From the NCBI RefSeq assembly GCF_000018405.1, contig NC_009943.1, positions 2,235,001 to 2,299,000 of the forward strand: a DNA stretch of 64,000 nt. Direction: 5' to 3'. Below, one piece after another: positions 12,275 to 20,038 of the stretch. Under the pieces are notes generated by a model that made no database searches, had not been told where the DNA came from, and worked only from the letters and a program-made list of their open reading frames with translations. How positions within the stretch are numbered: the stretch's first letter is position 1; each line of letters opens with the position of its first letter. A program made the position numbers and the translations under genes. This stretch comes from Desulfosudis oleivorans Hxd3. Lineage in GTDB: Bacteria; Desulfobacterota; Desulfobacteria; Desulfobacterales; Desulfosudaceae.

Positions 12275-12954
12275 AGCTGCTTGCCGTTGACACCGCCACC
12301 ACCAGCTGCGGGGTTGCCGTGGCCGATGGCCGGACCATTGTCGACCGACACGCCGTGATCAGCCGGGTGACCCACTCCCGCCACCTGCTGTCTATCATTG
12401 ATGATCTGCTTCGACGCAACCGCCTGGCCGTCTCTGACATGGACGGGTTTGCCGTCACACGGGGACCGGGCAGTTTTACCGGTCTGCGCATCGGCATCAG
12501 CACAATCAAAGGGCTTGCCGCCGCCACAGACAGGCCCGTGGCCGGTATCTCCAGCCTTGAGGCCCTGGCCTGGCATTTTCACGAAAGCCCGGTGATGGTC
12601 TGCCCGCTGATCGATGCCCGCAAGGGCGAGGTCTACACCTGCCGTTACCGGTTCGACAACGGCAGGATCACGGCCCTCTGCGCTGAGGCGGTGCTTCCCC
12701 CGGACCAGGCCGTGGCCGGCATCGACCAGCCCTGTGTTTTCGCTGGCACCGGCGTGGAGGTCTGTGGCCCGGCCATCACCGCCATGGCCGGGGAAAACGC
12801 CCGGCTGGCACCGCCCGGCCAGAACGCCATTGACCCGGCCGTTGTGGCTCTCCTGGGCATTGAGCGACTGGAACAGGGCCTGGCTGAAAACCTGGACACC
12901 TTTGCGCCGGTCTACCTTCGCAAACCCGACGCCGTGGTTCAGCAGCAAAAATAG
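12271..12954 (+). CDS. tsaB: tRNA threonylcarbamoyladenosine biosynthesis protein TsaB
   Basis: ASKHA-fold partner of TsaD and TsaE in making t6A37 on ANN-decoding tRNAs. The 227-residue product starts with the diagnostic KLLAVDTATTSCGVAV, followed by RVTHSRHLLSIIDDLL and VTRGPGSFTGLRIG, all typical of TsaB. GTG 12271 overlaps the lon stop in GTGA, so translation is probably coupled. A TsaC/YciO-type gene occurs at 54261, but no tsaD or tsaE is in the window. Confidence 0.93.
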
Positions 12955-13350
12955 GCGTCATTACCCGGCTTGCCGCCCACGCACCCGTCATTACCCGGCT
13001 TGACCGGGTAATCCAATGTAAAATTGACCAGATTCCTTATCCATTCGGTATGAAACCAATTTGATTCTGGACCCCCGGGTCAAGCCCGAGGGTGACGGCA
13101 TCAAGAATGATGAATACGTAGGCGTTATTGCCGGGCTTAGTTCGGCCTGGCTCCTCTGGCCTGTCCGGCCGCATACCGAATCGTCATTGCCGGGCTTGAC
13201 CCGGCAATCCAGTGTAAAATTGATCTGGTTCCTTATTGATGCGGAATTGGATCAATCTTGGTCTGGACCCCCGGGTCAAGCCCGAGGGTGACGGCCCACG
13301 TACCCGTCATTACCTGATTTACCGCCCACGCACCCGTCATTACCCGTCCA
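12955..13350. repeat. Large block of family A palindromic repeats
   Basis: At least five partial or complete copies of CGTCATTACCCGGCTTGACC / GGGTAATCCA and their variants (for example CATTGCCGGGCTTGACCCGG and CCCCCGGGTCAAGCCCGAGG) are strung together. An intact copy of the sequence into which the IS element at 17760 inserted is present at 12986-13013. No gene is supported; short frames here are read-through of the repeats. Confidence 0.85.
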
Positions 13351-13443
13351 TTTCAACAGTAATTGCGAGGCTTCACGGCTTTTCTTCCGCCACCCCCTGC
13401 TTTTCTCCTTGACAACCGTTTTCCCCTTGGCTAAAAATCAAAA

Positions 13444-13622
13444 TGGTTCTGTTCAGGTTCTTGTGTGAAGATGAAAAGGGAACCCCGTGAAAATCGGGGA
13501 CGGGCCCGCCGCTGTGATCGGGTACGAAATCCGCAACATGTCACTGTTCCGGCATAAGGGAATGGGAAGGCGCGGAGATTAGGTCAATCCGAGAGTCAGA
13601 AGACCTGCCTGAGCAACAGCCT
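13444..13622 (+). ncRNA. Cobalamin (adenosylcobalamin-type) riboswitch
   Basis: The leader holds the conserved cobalamin-riboswitch blocks in order: GAAAAGGGAA, the GTGAAAATC segment, GGGCCCGCCGCTGTGATCGG, GGCATAAGGGAATGGGAAGG and the B12 box AGTCAGAAGACCTGCCT (13594-13610). The closing stem is formed by CAGG near 13454 with CCTG near 13608. It is followed by a strong terminator at 13674-13715, so B12 binding should stop transcription of the 86-aa protein and BtuB-like receptor genes. Confidence 0.95.
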
Positions 13623-13673
13623 GCCCTTGCGTGGCAACGGGGCACGTGCGATCGTTCGCGGATAAAAAAGGGA

Positions 13674-13715
13674 AATCCCGGATCGAAACAACTTGTTTTG
13701 GTCCGGGATTTTTTT
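13674..13715 (+). terminator. Riboswitch-controlled intrinsic terminator
   Basis: AAATCCCGGA pairs perfectly with TCCGGGATTT, followed by a run of T. It lies between the riboswitch aptamer and the first gene, so it is probably the expression platform. Confidence 0.88.
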
Positions 13716-13751
13716 TTGCCCGGACCCCAAATGAAAAGGAGGTGATGTCAT

Positions 13752-14012
13752 TTGAGGACCGGGGTTATTGTATACCTGATGGGGGAGAACCCAGACCCGG
13801 ACAACGAGCCGGCCATCATTGCCGCGGTGAAAAAATCCCACAATGCCGACCAGGTGGAGGTGGTCTCCCAGGGCCAGAAACATTTTGACGTGATGGATGC
13901 CTGGTGGAAACTGACCGCCCGGGGCATGCAGCGGTTTATCTGCCTGCTGGCTGTGGATAAACCCACTACCACAAAGGTTTTACCCAGACCATGTTTGAGA
14001 ATCATTAAATAA
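13752..14012 (+). CDS. Small uncharacterised protein in the B12-riboswitch operon
   Basis: 86 residues with start TTG 13752, chosen because an almost perfect AGGAGGTGAT ribosome site lies 5 bases upstream and no in-frame ATG is near. The sequence (VIVYLMGENPDPDNEPAIIA, VEVVSQGQKHFDVMDAWWKL) has no signal peptide or membrane segment and looks like a compact cytoplasmic alpha/beta protein. I do not recognise the family. Its place between a cobalamin riboswitch and a TonB receptor, 13 bases before the latter, implies a role in corrinoid uptake or handling. Confidence 0.7.
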   Translation: MRTGVIVYLMGENPDPDNEPAIIAAVKKSHNADQVEVVSQGQKHFDVMDAWWKLTARGMQRFICLLAVDKPTTTKVLPRPCLRIIK

Positions 14013-14025
14013 CCAAGGAGGAGAA

Positions 14026-16086
14026 ATGAAACTTGCAATTCGTACCCTGCTTTTGACGGGTTGTATAATTTACTGTGGTGCCGCCGTGGCTGTTCAGGCG
14101 GATGAACAAAAGGCCCAGGCCACGGCCATGCTGGATGAGATCGTGGTGACGGCCACCAAGACCGAGGAGACCCGGAAAGATGTACCGAATGCCGTAATCG
14201 TTATCGACCAGGCCGCTATTGAAGCCTCCACCGCCGACACGGTGGGGGAGCTGCTGGCCAATGAGCCGGGCGTTGATTTCCGGACCCGGGGCGACTACGG
14301 CGGCGCGGCCCAGTCCCTTAACATCCGGGGCATGAGCGACACAGAGGTCCAGGTCATGGTCAACGGCGTTTCCGCCAACTCCCCTTCCCTGGGATCGGCG
14401 GATATCGGCACCATTCCTTTGAGCAGCATCGAGAGAATCGAGATCGTAAAGGGATCAGGCTCCATGCTGCACGGTTCCGGGGCCATGGCCGGGGCGGTCA
14501 ACATTATCACCAAGCGGCCGAAACGGGATCGCATGGACGCAAAGGCCTCGGCCGGTTACGGCACGGACAACACCTACCAGCTTGCCGCCGAGCACGGGCA
14601 GTACATCGGCGACTTCGGCTACTATCTTACTGCCGGGCAGCAGGAGACCGACGGCCGGCGGGACAACGGCGACATGGAGCAGCAGGACGCCTCCCTGGCC
14701 CTGGTTTTAGACAGGGATGACCTTCTGAATGTCACCCTGAACGGCAGCGTGGTGGACCGGGAGTTCGGCGTGCCGGGCGTCAAGCCGCCGGCCGGCACCG
14801 GCACCCATTACGTGGGCGGCGTGGCGTTTTACAACGCGGATTCGGCCAGCCTGGTGGATAACGGCAGCGACACCACCTACCAGGCATCCCTGGAGATTAA
14901 AAGCCGGCCGACCGACTGGCTGGCCGTCAACCTGAAGCCTTTTTACAGTGACCTGGAGAACTACCACTCTACCCGGTACAACGACACCTCCTGGGGCCAC
15001 CTGGCCGGCGAGGGGTACAAAACCTGGGTTTACAACACGGTAAAAGGAATTGACGGTCATGTGGCCCTGGATCCGGTCGACGGCCTCACCCTGCTGCTGG
15101 GCGGTGACTACAAAGATTATGAGTGGGAGACCGAGCAGTCTTTTCTGGATGTCAGCGGCGCGTTCAACCCTGCCATTCCCGTGGCCACCAACGATGCCAA
15201 GCTCTTTACCAAAAGCTGTTTCGGAGAGGTGCAGTACCGGCCCAGCCAGTATGTCAAGTTGCTGGCCGGTGTGCGGGAGGAGAACCACTCCACCTTTGGC
15301 CGGGAAACCCTGCCCCGCTATGGCCTGGTGTTCAACCCCACCGGCAGCACCGCGGTCAAGTTCAGCCACGGCAAGCATTTCAAGGCTCCCACGCCCAATG
15401 ACCTGTTCTGGCCGGAAGATGATTTTACCCGGGGCAACCCCACCCTCAAACCCCAGACCGGGTGGCACACCGACGTGACCATTGAACAGGGCCTTTGCCA
15501 AAACGCCCTGCTGGTGACTGCCTCGGCCTTTACCTGGGACATTGACGACAAGATCGACTGGGCACCCAACCCGGCATTTCCCGGCCCCTATGGTGACAAG
15601 TGGACCCCCACCAACGTGAACTCCAGCCGGGGACACGGCTGGGAGGCGGGCCTTCGGATTCAGCCGGAGGAGCACTGGGCCGCCGACATCAGCTACACCT
15701 ACACCTCGGCCACAGACACGCTTCAGTTTGTGGAGCGGACGGCCCAGTACCTGGCAAACCACCGGGCCAAAATCGGCGGGTCTTACCGGTTCGGCTTCGG
15801 CCTGACCACGGCCCTGACCTGCCGGTACGTGGGCACCCGGGATTTTTACCGCAGCAGCTACGACAGCCTGCCCACCGACCGGCTTGACTCCTATATCACG
15901 GTGGACCTGAAAGCCGAGCAGCGGCTGGCCGGCCACTGGATTCTCACCCTGCGGGCCGACAACCTGATCGACGAGGAATATGACACCTATGTGGGCACCT
16001 TTACCGACAGCGCCGGCGCCATGCAGTACGGCCGGTTCCCCGGCGGCGGCAGCTCATATTTTGCCAGCGTTGGATATGAATATTAA
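14026..16086 (+). CDS. btuB: TonB-dependent outer-membrane receptor, probable corrinoid transporter
   Basis: 686 residues with a signal peptide (about 1-26) followed by a TonB box-like DEIVVTATKTEETR. The plug domain runs to about residue 165 (LANEPGVDFRTRG, LNIRGMSDTEVQVMVNG, IERIEIVKGSGSMLHGSGAMAGAVNIITK). The remainder is a 22-strand-type barrel ending in an aromatic-rich YFASVGYEY. Upstream control by a cobalamin riboswitch makes vitamin B12 or another corrinoid the likely substrate. ATG 14026 follows AAGGAGGAG. No BtuCDF genes are adjacent, and the transcript ends at the hairpin near 16148. Confidence 0.9.
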   Translation: MKLAIRTLLLTGCIIYCGAAVAVQADEQKAQATAMLDEIVVTATKTEETRKDVPNAVIVIDQAAIEASTADTVGELLANEPGVDFRTRGDYGGAAQSLNIRGMSDTEVQVMVNGVSANSPSLGSADIGTIPLSSIERIEIVKGSGSMLHGSGAMAGAVNIITKRPKRDRMDAKASAGYGTDNTYQLAAEHGQYIGDFGYYLTAGQQETDGRRDNGDMEQQDASLALVLDRDDLLNVTLNGSVVDREFGVPGVKPPAGTGTHYVGGVAFYNADSASLVDNGSDTTYQASLEIKSRPTDWLAVNLKPFYSDLENYHSTRYNDTSWGHLAGEGYKTWVYNTVKGIDGHVALDPVDGLTLLLGGDYKDYEWETEQSFLDVSGAFNPAIPVATNDAKLFTKSCFGEVQYRPSQYVKLLAGVREENHSTFGRETLPRYGLVFNPTGSTAVKFSHGKHFKAPTPNDLFWPEDDFTRGNPTLKPQTGWHTDVTIEQGLCQNALLVTASAFTWDIDDKIDWAPNPAFPGPYGDKWTPTNVNSSRGHGWEAGLRIQPEEHWAADISYTYTSATDTLQFVERTAQYLANHRAKIGGSYRFGFGLTTALTCRYVGTRDFYRSSYDSLPTDRLDSYITVDLKAEQRLAGHWILTLRADNLIDEEYDTYVGTFTDSAGAMQYGRFPGGGSSYFASVGYEY

Positions 16087-16147
16087 CCCGGGTTAGTTCC
16101 TCCCCACGCCTTTTTAGCGAAGGGGCTCTTTTGTAAAGGCCACCTCT

Positions 16148-16190
16148 AAAAGGAAAGGCCCGCATGGTGCGGGCCTTTTCCTTTCTTTTT
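16148..16190 (+). terminator. Intrinsic terminator after btuB-like gene
   Basis: AAAGGAAAGGCCCGCA pairs with TGCGGGCCTTTTCCTTT across a 2-base loop, followed by CTTTTT. It is symmetrical and could work on both strands. Confidence 0.9.
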
Positions 16191-16204
16191 CCCCATCCAA
16201 ATCG

Positions 16205-16285
16205 CTGGTGGAATCAGAATCGGCGACGCTCTTGTTCGATACCGATTTCGATCCCGATCCCGATCCCGATCCCGATTTCGATTTA
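16205..16285. repeat. (CGATCC)n-type hexamer repeat tract
   Basis: Five consecutive CCCGAT hexamers flanked by degenerate units (CCGATTTCGAT). Related tracts form the ends of the MITE-like element at 34711-34927. Confidence 0.75.
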
Positions 16286-16302
16286 ATCTGGCGACTTTTT
16301 TC

Positions 16303-16331
16303 TTGACAGACATGAGCATTGTTCATAATGT
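16303..16331 (+). promoter_or_regulatory. Strong promoter of acyl-CoA dehydrogenase gene with overlapping operator-like palindromes
   Basis: TTGACA (16303-16308), exactly 17 bases, TAATGT (16326-16331). The spacer holds the imperfect palindrome TGAGCATTGTTCA (16313-16325), and just downstream is GAGCAAAGCTC (16333-16343). Such spaced palindromes over a promoter are typical of TetR-family operators; the TetR gene at 19410 is an obvious candidate but this is inference. Confidence 0.7.
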
Positions 16332-16399
16332 AGAGCAAAGCTCATATCCGGTTGTTACAACCTTTTTAATTTTCGGGCACCCTGCCCGAAGGAGGCGCC

Positions 16400-17671
16400 A
16401 TGTACGACTTTCTGCTGACCCCGGAAGAACGGGAACTTAAAAAAGAGGCCAGGGCCTTTGTGCGCGAAGAGATCTCCAGCGATTTTCTGCGCGCCATGGA
16501 CAAAAATGAAATCACCTACCCCCGGGAGTTTGTGGAAAAGCTGGCCGAACGGAATCTCATCGGGGTCAGGTTTCCCAAGGCGTACGGGGGCCGGGGCCTG
16601 GGATGGACCGCCGAGATCGCGGTGCTTGAAGAGATCGGGTGCCTGGGCATTGCCCTGGGGTGCGCCTACTCCATGCCCTCCATCGTGGGCGAGGCCCTTC
16701 ACGTGTTCGGTACCGAAGAGCAGAAGCAGAAATACCTGGTGCCCTACCTCCAGGGAAAATTGATTGCGGCAGAGGCCCTGACCGAGCCCAGGGGCGGGTC
16801 CGACTTTTTCGGCGCCATGACCCGGGCCGACCTGGAAGGGGACCACTTTATTTTAAACGGCCAGAAACGCTTTGTGGTGGGGGCCGAAGGGGCCGACTTT
16901 TTTATTGTCTACTGCCGTACCAACTTTGATGCCAATGCCCACAAATATGGCCGCCTCTCCCTGCTGATCGTGGACAAGGGGCCCGGTGTCGAGGTGGAAT
17001 ATCTCTACGGCCTGATGGGATGCCGGGGCGGCGGCACCGGCCGGCTGGTGTTTCGCGACGTCAAGGTGCCCAAAGAGAACCTGATCGGCGAGCTTCACAG
17101 CGGGGCCCTGTGCTTTCACCAGATGATGATTCCCGAACGCATGACCTCGGCCGGCGGCAGCCTCTGCGCCTGGGCGGGTTTAGACCTTGCCGTTCGCTAC
17201 TCCAACCGGCGCCGGGCATTCGGCAAGGAGATTCGCAAATACCAGGCGGTCAACTTCCTGGTGGCCGACTCCATCATGCAGCTGGACGCGGCCCGGGGCC
17301 TCTGCTACATCGCGGCAAAAGCGGTGGACAACAATTACCCCAACCTGCGCCGGCTGGTAAGCGAGGCCAAGCGGTTTGCCACGGAATCGGCCTGGAAAAT
17401 CGTCAACAACGCCATGCAGATCATGGGCGGCATCGGCTACACCGATGTCTACCCCATTGAGCGGGCCCTGCGGGACACCCGGCTGGCCATGATCTGGACC
17501 GGCACCAACGAGATCATGAACCTGCTGATTCAGCATGAATACTACAACGAGGTGCTGGACCCGGCCTATGACCGGCGAATGATGGAAAACGACGCCACCA
17601 ACCCGGACGAGGCCGAGCGGTGCTTCTCCGATGAAGACATGATGCGGGTCCACGAGGCCGGGGGGAAATAG
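16400..17671 (+). CDS. Acyl-CoA dehydrogenase
   Basis: 423-residue FAD flavoenzyme oxidising acyl-CoA to enoyl-CoA, passing electrons to ETF. Family signatures are present: ALTEPRGGSD (residues 126-134) and the C-terminal QIMGGIGYTDVYPIERALRD. The usual catalytic Glu position of MCAD/SCAD in (Y)EGT is Thr here (IWTGTNEIM). Glu246 in PERMTSAGG occupies the alternative position used by isovaleryl- and long-chain acyl-CoA dehydrogenases, so the base has probably moved there. That points to branched or long acyl substrates. ATG 16400 follows GAAGGAGGCG. A strong promoter lies upstream and a TetR gene originally followed before the IS insertion. Confidence 0.92.
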   Translation: MYDFLLTPEERELKKEARAFVREEISSDFLRAMDKNEITYPREFVEKLAERNLIGVRFPKAYGGRGLGWTAEIAVLEEIGCLGIALGCAYSMPSIVGEALHVFGTEEQKQKYLVPYLQGKLIAAEALTEPRGGSDFFGAMTRADLEGDHFILNGQKRFVVGAEGADFFIVYCRTNFDANAHKYGRLSLLIVDKGPGVEVEYLYGLMGCRGGGTGRLVFRDVKVPKENLIGELHSGALCFHQMMIPERMTSAGGSLCAWAGLDLAVRYSNRRRAFGKEIRKYQAVNFLVADSIMQLDAARGLCYIAAKAVDNNYPNLRRLVSEAKRFATESAWKIVNNAMQIMGGIGYTDVYPIERALRDTRLAMIWTGTNEIMNLLIQHEYYNEVLDPAYDRRMMENDATNPDEAERCFSDEDMMRVHEAGGK

Positions 17672-17685
17672 GATGACAAACTACC

Positions 17686-17759
17686 CTGTCCGTCATTACC
17701 CGGCTTGACCGGGTAATCCAGTGTGAAATTGATTTGGCTTCCGCACCCGTCATTACCCG
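17686..17759. repeat. Family A repeats; second copy interrupted by IS element
   Basis: One intact copy (CGTCATTACCCGGCTTGACC, GGGTAATCCAG) at 17691-17721 is followed by CGTCATTACCCG at 17748-17759, where the IS begins. The missing half GCTTGACCGGGTAATCCAG resumes at 19208. Confidence 0.9.
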
Positions 17760-17852
17760 ATAAAATGAGAAAGATGGTCTCCTTTGAGGCGGCAGCCTCA
17801 ATATGTTAGTGATAATGCTTTCCACAGACAAACACTAACAAGAAAGGAGACC

Positions 17853-18851
17853 ATGATGGACGATACCATTTACAACCATTACATTGCAATAGACTGGGCA
17901 GCCAGCAATATGGCCATTGCGCGAATGACGAAAAAATCAAACAAAATAACTGTGATCGACGTACCATCGGACATTGAGGAATTGAAGCTTTATTTAGACC
18001 GGTTAAAGGGGACCAAGGTTCTGACCTTGGAGGAGACGACGACTTCTCAATGGTTGTACACGGAACTGAAGGAGAAGGTGGATAAGATCGTAGTGTGTGA
18101 TCCTCACAGAAATAAGTTGTTAAACGATGGTCCTAAAAACGACAAAATTGATGCGTCAAAGTTGGTGCAATTATTGAGGGCCGGCCTCCTGAAGGAGATT
18201 TTTCATACCAACGATAATTTTTTACTTCTTCGCCGTCTCGTCAGCGGTTATGAAGATTTGGTTAAAGCGGGGGTGCGATTGAAAAATCAGCGGTACTCGT
18301 TGCTCAAAGCCTGCGGCAATCAGGAAGTTGTTGGTGAAAATGCTTTTGTGTTGGGCTGTTTAAACCGGCAGATTGGGCTTTATGAGGAAGAAAAGTCCGC
18401 TTATGAAAAAGAGTTTTTGCGTCTGGCCAAAAAATACCCGGCGATAAGGCACCAGAAGAGTTTACCGGGGATTGGGGATATTAATGCCGTCAAGGTTGTA
18501 GCACGTGTAGTATCGCCATTCCGGTTTGCGGACAAGGGGCACTACTGTAGCTACGCGGGTCTGATCAAGCATGAGAAGATAAGCGGGAAAAAGAGTTATG
18601 GTAAACGCACGCCTCGATATTGTCGTCAATTAAAAGATGTGTATAAGACCGGTGTAAGTGCGGCCATTGGCGGGAATAATCCGATTAATGATTATTATGA
18701 ATATTTGGTAGCTGGGGGCGAACCCGAATATGACGCCCGACACAAAGCCTGTCGCAGGTTAGCGACGTTAAGCTTGGGGGTTTTTAAAAGCGGGGAAAAA
18801 TATCAGCCTTATAAAAGGAGTCGCCAAACAGATAACGTGACCGTGAAATAA
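17853..18851 (+). CDS. IS110/IS1111-family DEDD transposase (RNA-guided recombinase)
   Basis: 332 residues. The N-terminal RuvC-like DEDD domain shows Asp14 in IAIDWAAS, Glu60/61 in LTLEETTT, and Asp97/Asp100 in KNDKIDASKL. A helical linker precedes the C-terminal Tnp20 (IS116/IS110/IS902) domain with LPGIGDINAVKVVARV and CSYAGLIKHEKISGKKSYG, whose Ser244 is the likely catalytic serine. ATG 17853 follows AAAGGAGA. Family members recombine DNA using a bridge RNA (seekRNA) encoded in the element; a good candidate lies directly downstream. Full length with no frameshift, so probably active. Confidence 0.94.
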   Translation: MMDDTIYNHYIAIDWAASNMAIARMTKKSNKITVIDVPSDIEELKLYLDRLKGTKVLTLEETTTSQWLYTELKEKVDKIVVCDPHRNKLLNDGPKNDKIDASKLVQLLRAGLLKEIFHTNDNFLLLRRLVSGYEDLVKAGVRLKNQRYSLLKACGNQEVVGENAFVLGCLNRQIGLYEEEKSAYEKEFLRLAKKYPAIRHQKSLPGIGDINAVKVVARVVSPFRFADKGHYCSYAGLIKHEKISGKKSYGKRTPRYCRQLKDVYKTGVSAAIGGNNPINDYYEYLVAGGEPEYDARHKACRRLATLSLGVFKSGEKYQPYKRSRQTDNVTVK

Positions 18852-18879
18852 CCAGGCCTGTAGACCTCTCTTGAGCCGA

Positions 18880-19070
18880 TGGTTTCATCATACTGGATGA
18901 TGGTCTGTGCAGGTGAGGGGAAAGAGCTCAAGTCAAGCCGTAAGACATCTGCTTAAGCGGATGATGCTTTGTTTACCCGATTAGCCTCCCCTCTATTCCT
19001 GGAATTTATCGTAACCCATTCTCTGCAAGCAGAGATAGAGAGTTCAGATAGGCGGATAAGGAATACTGGA
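18880..19070 (+). ncRNA. Candidate bridge RNA (seekRNA) of the IS1111-like element
   Basis: The 3' non-coding region folds by eye into three parts. A 5' hairpin CATCAT-ACTGG-ATGATG (18886-18902). A target loop closed by GAGGGGA (18915-18921) with TCCCCTC (18987-18993), capped by CATCTGC-TTAA-GCGGATG (18946-18963). A second loop with ATTCC (18995-18999)/GGAAT (19060-19064), capped by TCTCTG-CAAG-CAGAGA (near 19020-19035). In the target loop GTCAAGCCG (18932-18940) is complementary to CGGCTTGAC right of the insertion point and TTACCCG (18973-18979) equals the sequence left of it. In the second loop TTTATCG (19005-19011) is complementary to CGATAAA at the left end, and ATAGGCG (19048-19054) equals the right end plus CG. 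The length resembles known bridge RNAs. Confidence 0.8.
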
Positions 19071-19205
19071 TAAAGCAAGACCGGAAAAACCGCGTTACGT
19101 TACCTCGGCGAAAAGACGATGGTTTAAAGGCAAGGCGGAGACCGTGAGCAAAAAACGATTTTTGTTAAGGGAGAAGTGTTTTTTGTTGACTCACTTTCTC
19201 ATAGG

Positions 19206-19345
19206 CGGCTTGACCGGGTAATCCAGTGTGAAATTGATTTGATTCCTTATTAATTCGGTATGGGGCCAATCCTGGTCTGGATCGCCCAATCAAGTTGGGC
19301 GATGACGGGGACGGTTGGGCGATGACGGAGAGATGAGATTTGGCG
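19206..19345. repeat. Continuation of family A repeats right of the IS
   Basis: Begins with the second half of the interrupted palindrome and continues with GTGTGAAATTGATTTGATTCC and a variant palindrome GCCCAATCAAGTTGGGCGAT repeated in part. No gene seen up to the TetR start at 19410. Confidence 0.85.
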
Positions 19346-19409
19346 ATAACGCGGGGCAAGAACGGGCCATGCCGAGGGAGAGAGAGCGGACCGGAATGGA
19401 GATGAAAAC

Positions 19410-20027
19410 ATGACCACATCGACGTTGCGGGGCCTGGCGGCCCTGCGGGAAAACGAACGGGATGCCCGGCGTACACTGATCATGGATGCCGCGTGCAGCC
19501 TTTTTGCGAAAAAAGACTTCAAGCAGGTCACGGTGCGGGAGATCGCCAAACAGGCCGGGGTCGGGGTGGGCACCATCTATAACTACTACGCCAGCCTGGA
19601 CGAACTTTTTTTTGATATTTTTCTAAAGCACGCCAGTGATATTCAGCAGCGCCTGTATTCACAAGCACAGCAAAAAAACGCTACCCTGCACGACCTGTGT
19701 GCTCTTTATGTCGAATATCTTTGCACCCACATCCCTTTTTACCAGATCATGAGCCACTTCATGCTGGGCGGTGACCTGATGCCTGCCGCCACTGAAAAGC
19801 TCAACCACATCATGCGGCAACTGATGGACCACCTGGAAGACACCCTGAAAAAAACCGGGCCGTGCGAGGATTCAAGAATCACGGCCCACGCCCTGTTTGC
19901 CGCGTTAAACGGCATCATGATCAGCTATGCCCGGTATCCCGGCCGCAACGACGACGAAATCCTCGCCCACACCCGGCGCCTGGCCCTTCGGATGGCCGAC
20001 ATTTTTGCAAAAGCCCCTGCCGGCTGA
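19410..20027 (+). CDS. TetR/AcrR-family transcriptional regulator
   Basis: 205 residues. The N-terminal HTH spans residues about 20-68: RRTLIMDAACSLFAKKDF, VTVREIAKQAGVGVGTIYNY and a YYASLDELFFDIF helix. The C-terminal ligand domain is helical and unrelated by eye to a specific subfamily. ATG 19410 is preceded by GGAGATG. It lies downstream of the acyl-CoA dehydrogenase gene on the same strand, with only the IS and repeats between, so it may control that gene and sense an acyl-CoA or fatty acid; the palindromes at 16313-16343 are candidate sites. Convergent with the selenoprotein gene at 20039. Confidence 0.88.
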   Translation: MTTSTLRGLAALRENERDARRTLIMDAACSLFAKKDFKQVTVREIAKQAGVGVGTIYNYYASLDELFFDIFLKHASDIQQRLYSQAQQKNATLHDLCALYVEYLCTHIPFYQIMSHFMLGGDLMPAATEKLNHIMRQLMDHLEDTLKKTGPCEDSRITAHALFAALNGIMISYARYPGRNDDEILAHTRRLALRMADIFAKAPAG

Positions 20028-20038
20028 CCCGCCCTGCC

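Larger units (their letters stand above)
17760..19205 (+). mobile_element. IS110-family element, IS1111-like group, inserted in a palindromic repeat
   Basis: About 1446 bp. The boundaries are read from the interrupted repeat: left flank ...TTACCCG, right flank CGGCTTGACC..., with CG present at both junctions (17758-17759 and 19206-19207), consistent with a shared core dinucleotide. There is no other target duplication. Subterminal 9-bp inverted repeats ATGAGAAAG (17765-17773) and CTTTCTCAT (near 19194-19202) are present, as in the IS1111 group. The non-coding part is short before the transposase (93 bp) and long after it (354 bp), again like IS1111. The transposase frame is intact and the insertion looks recent. 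Confidence 0.92.

Noticed and set aside
13061-13291. 76-codon frame between tsaB and the riboswitch
   Set aside because: Made entirely of family A repeat DNA.
18852-19205. Reading the region after the transposase as a passenger gene
   Set aside because: No frame with a start and reasonable length; the region is dominated by hairpins and guide-like matches.
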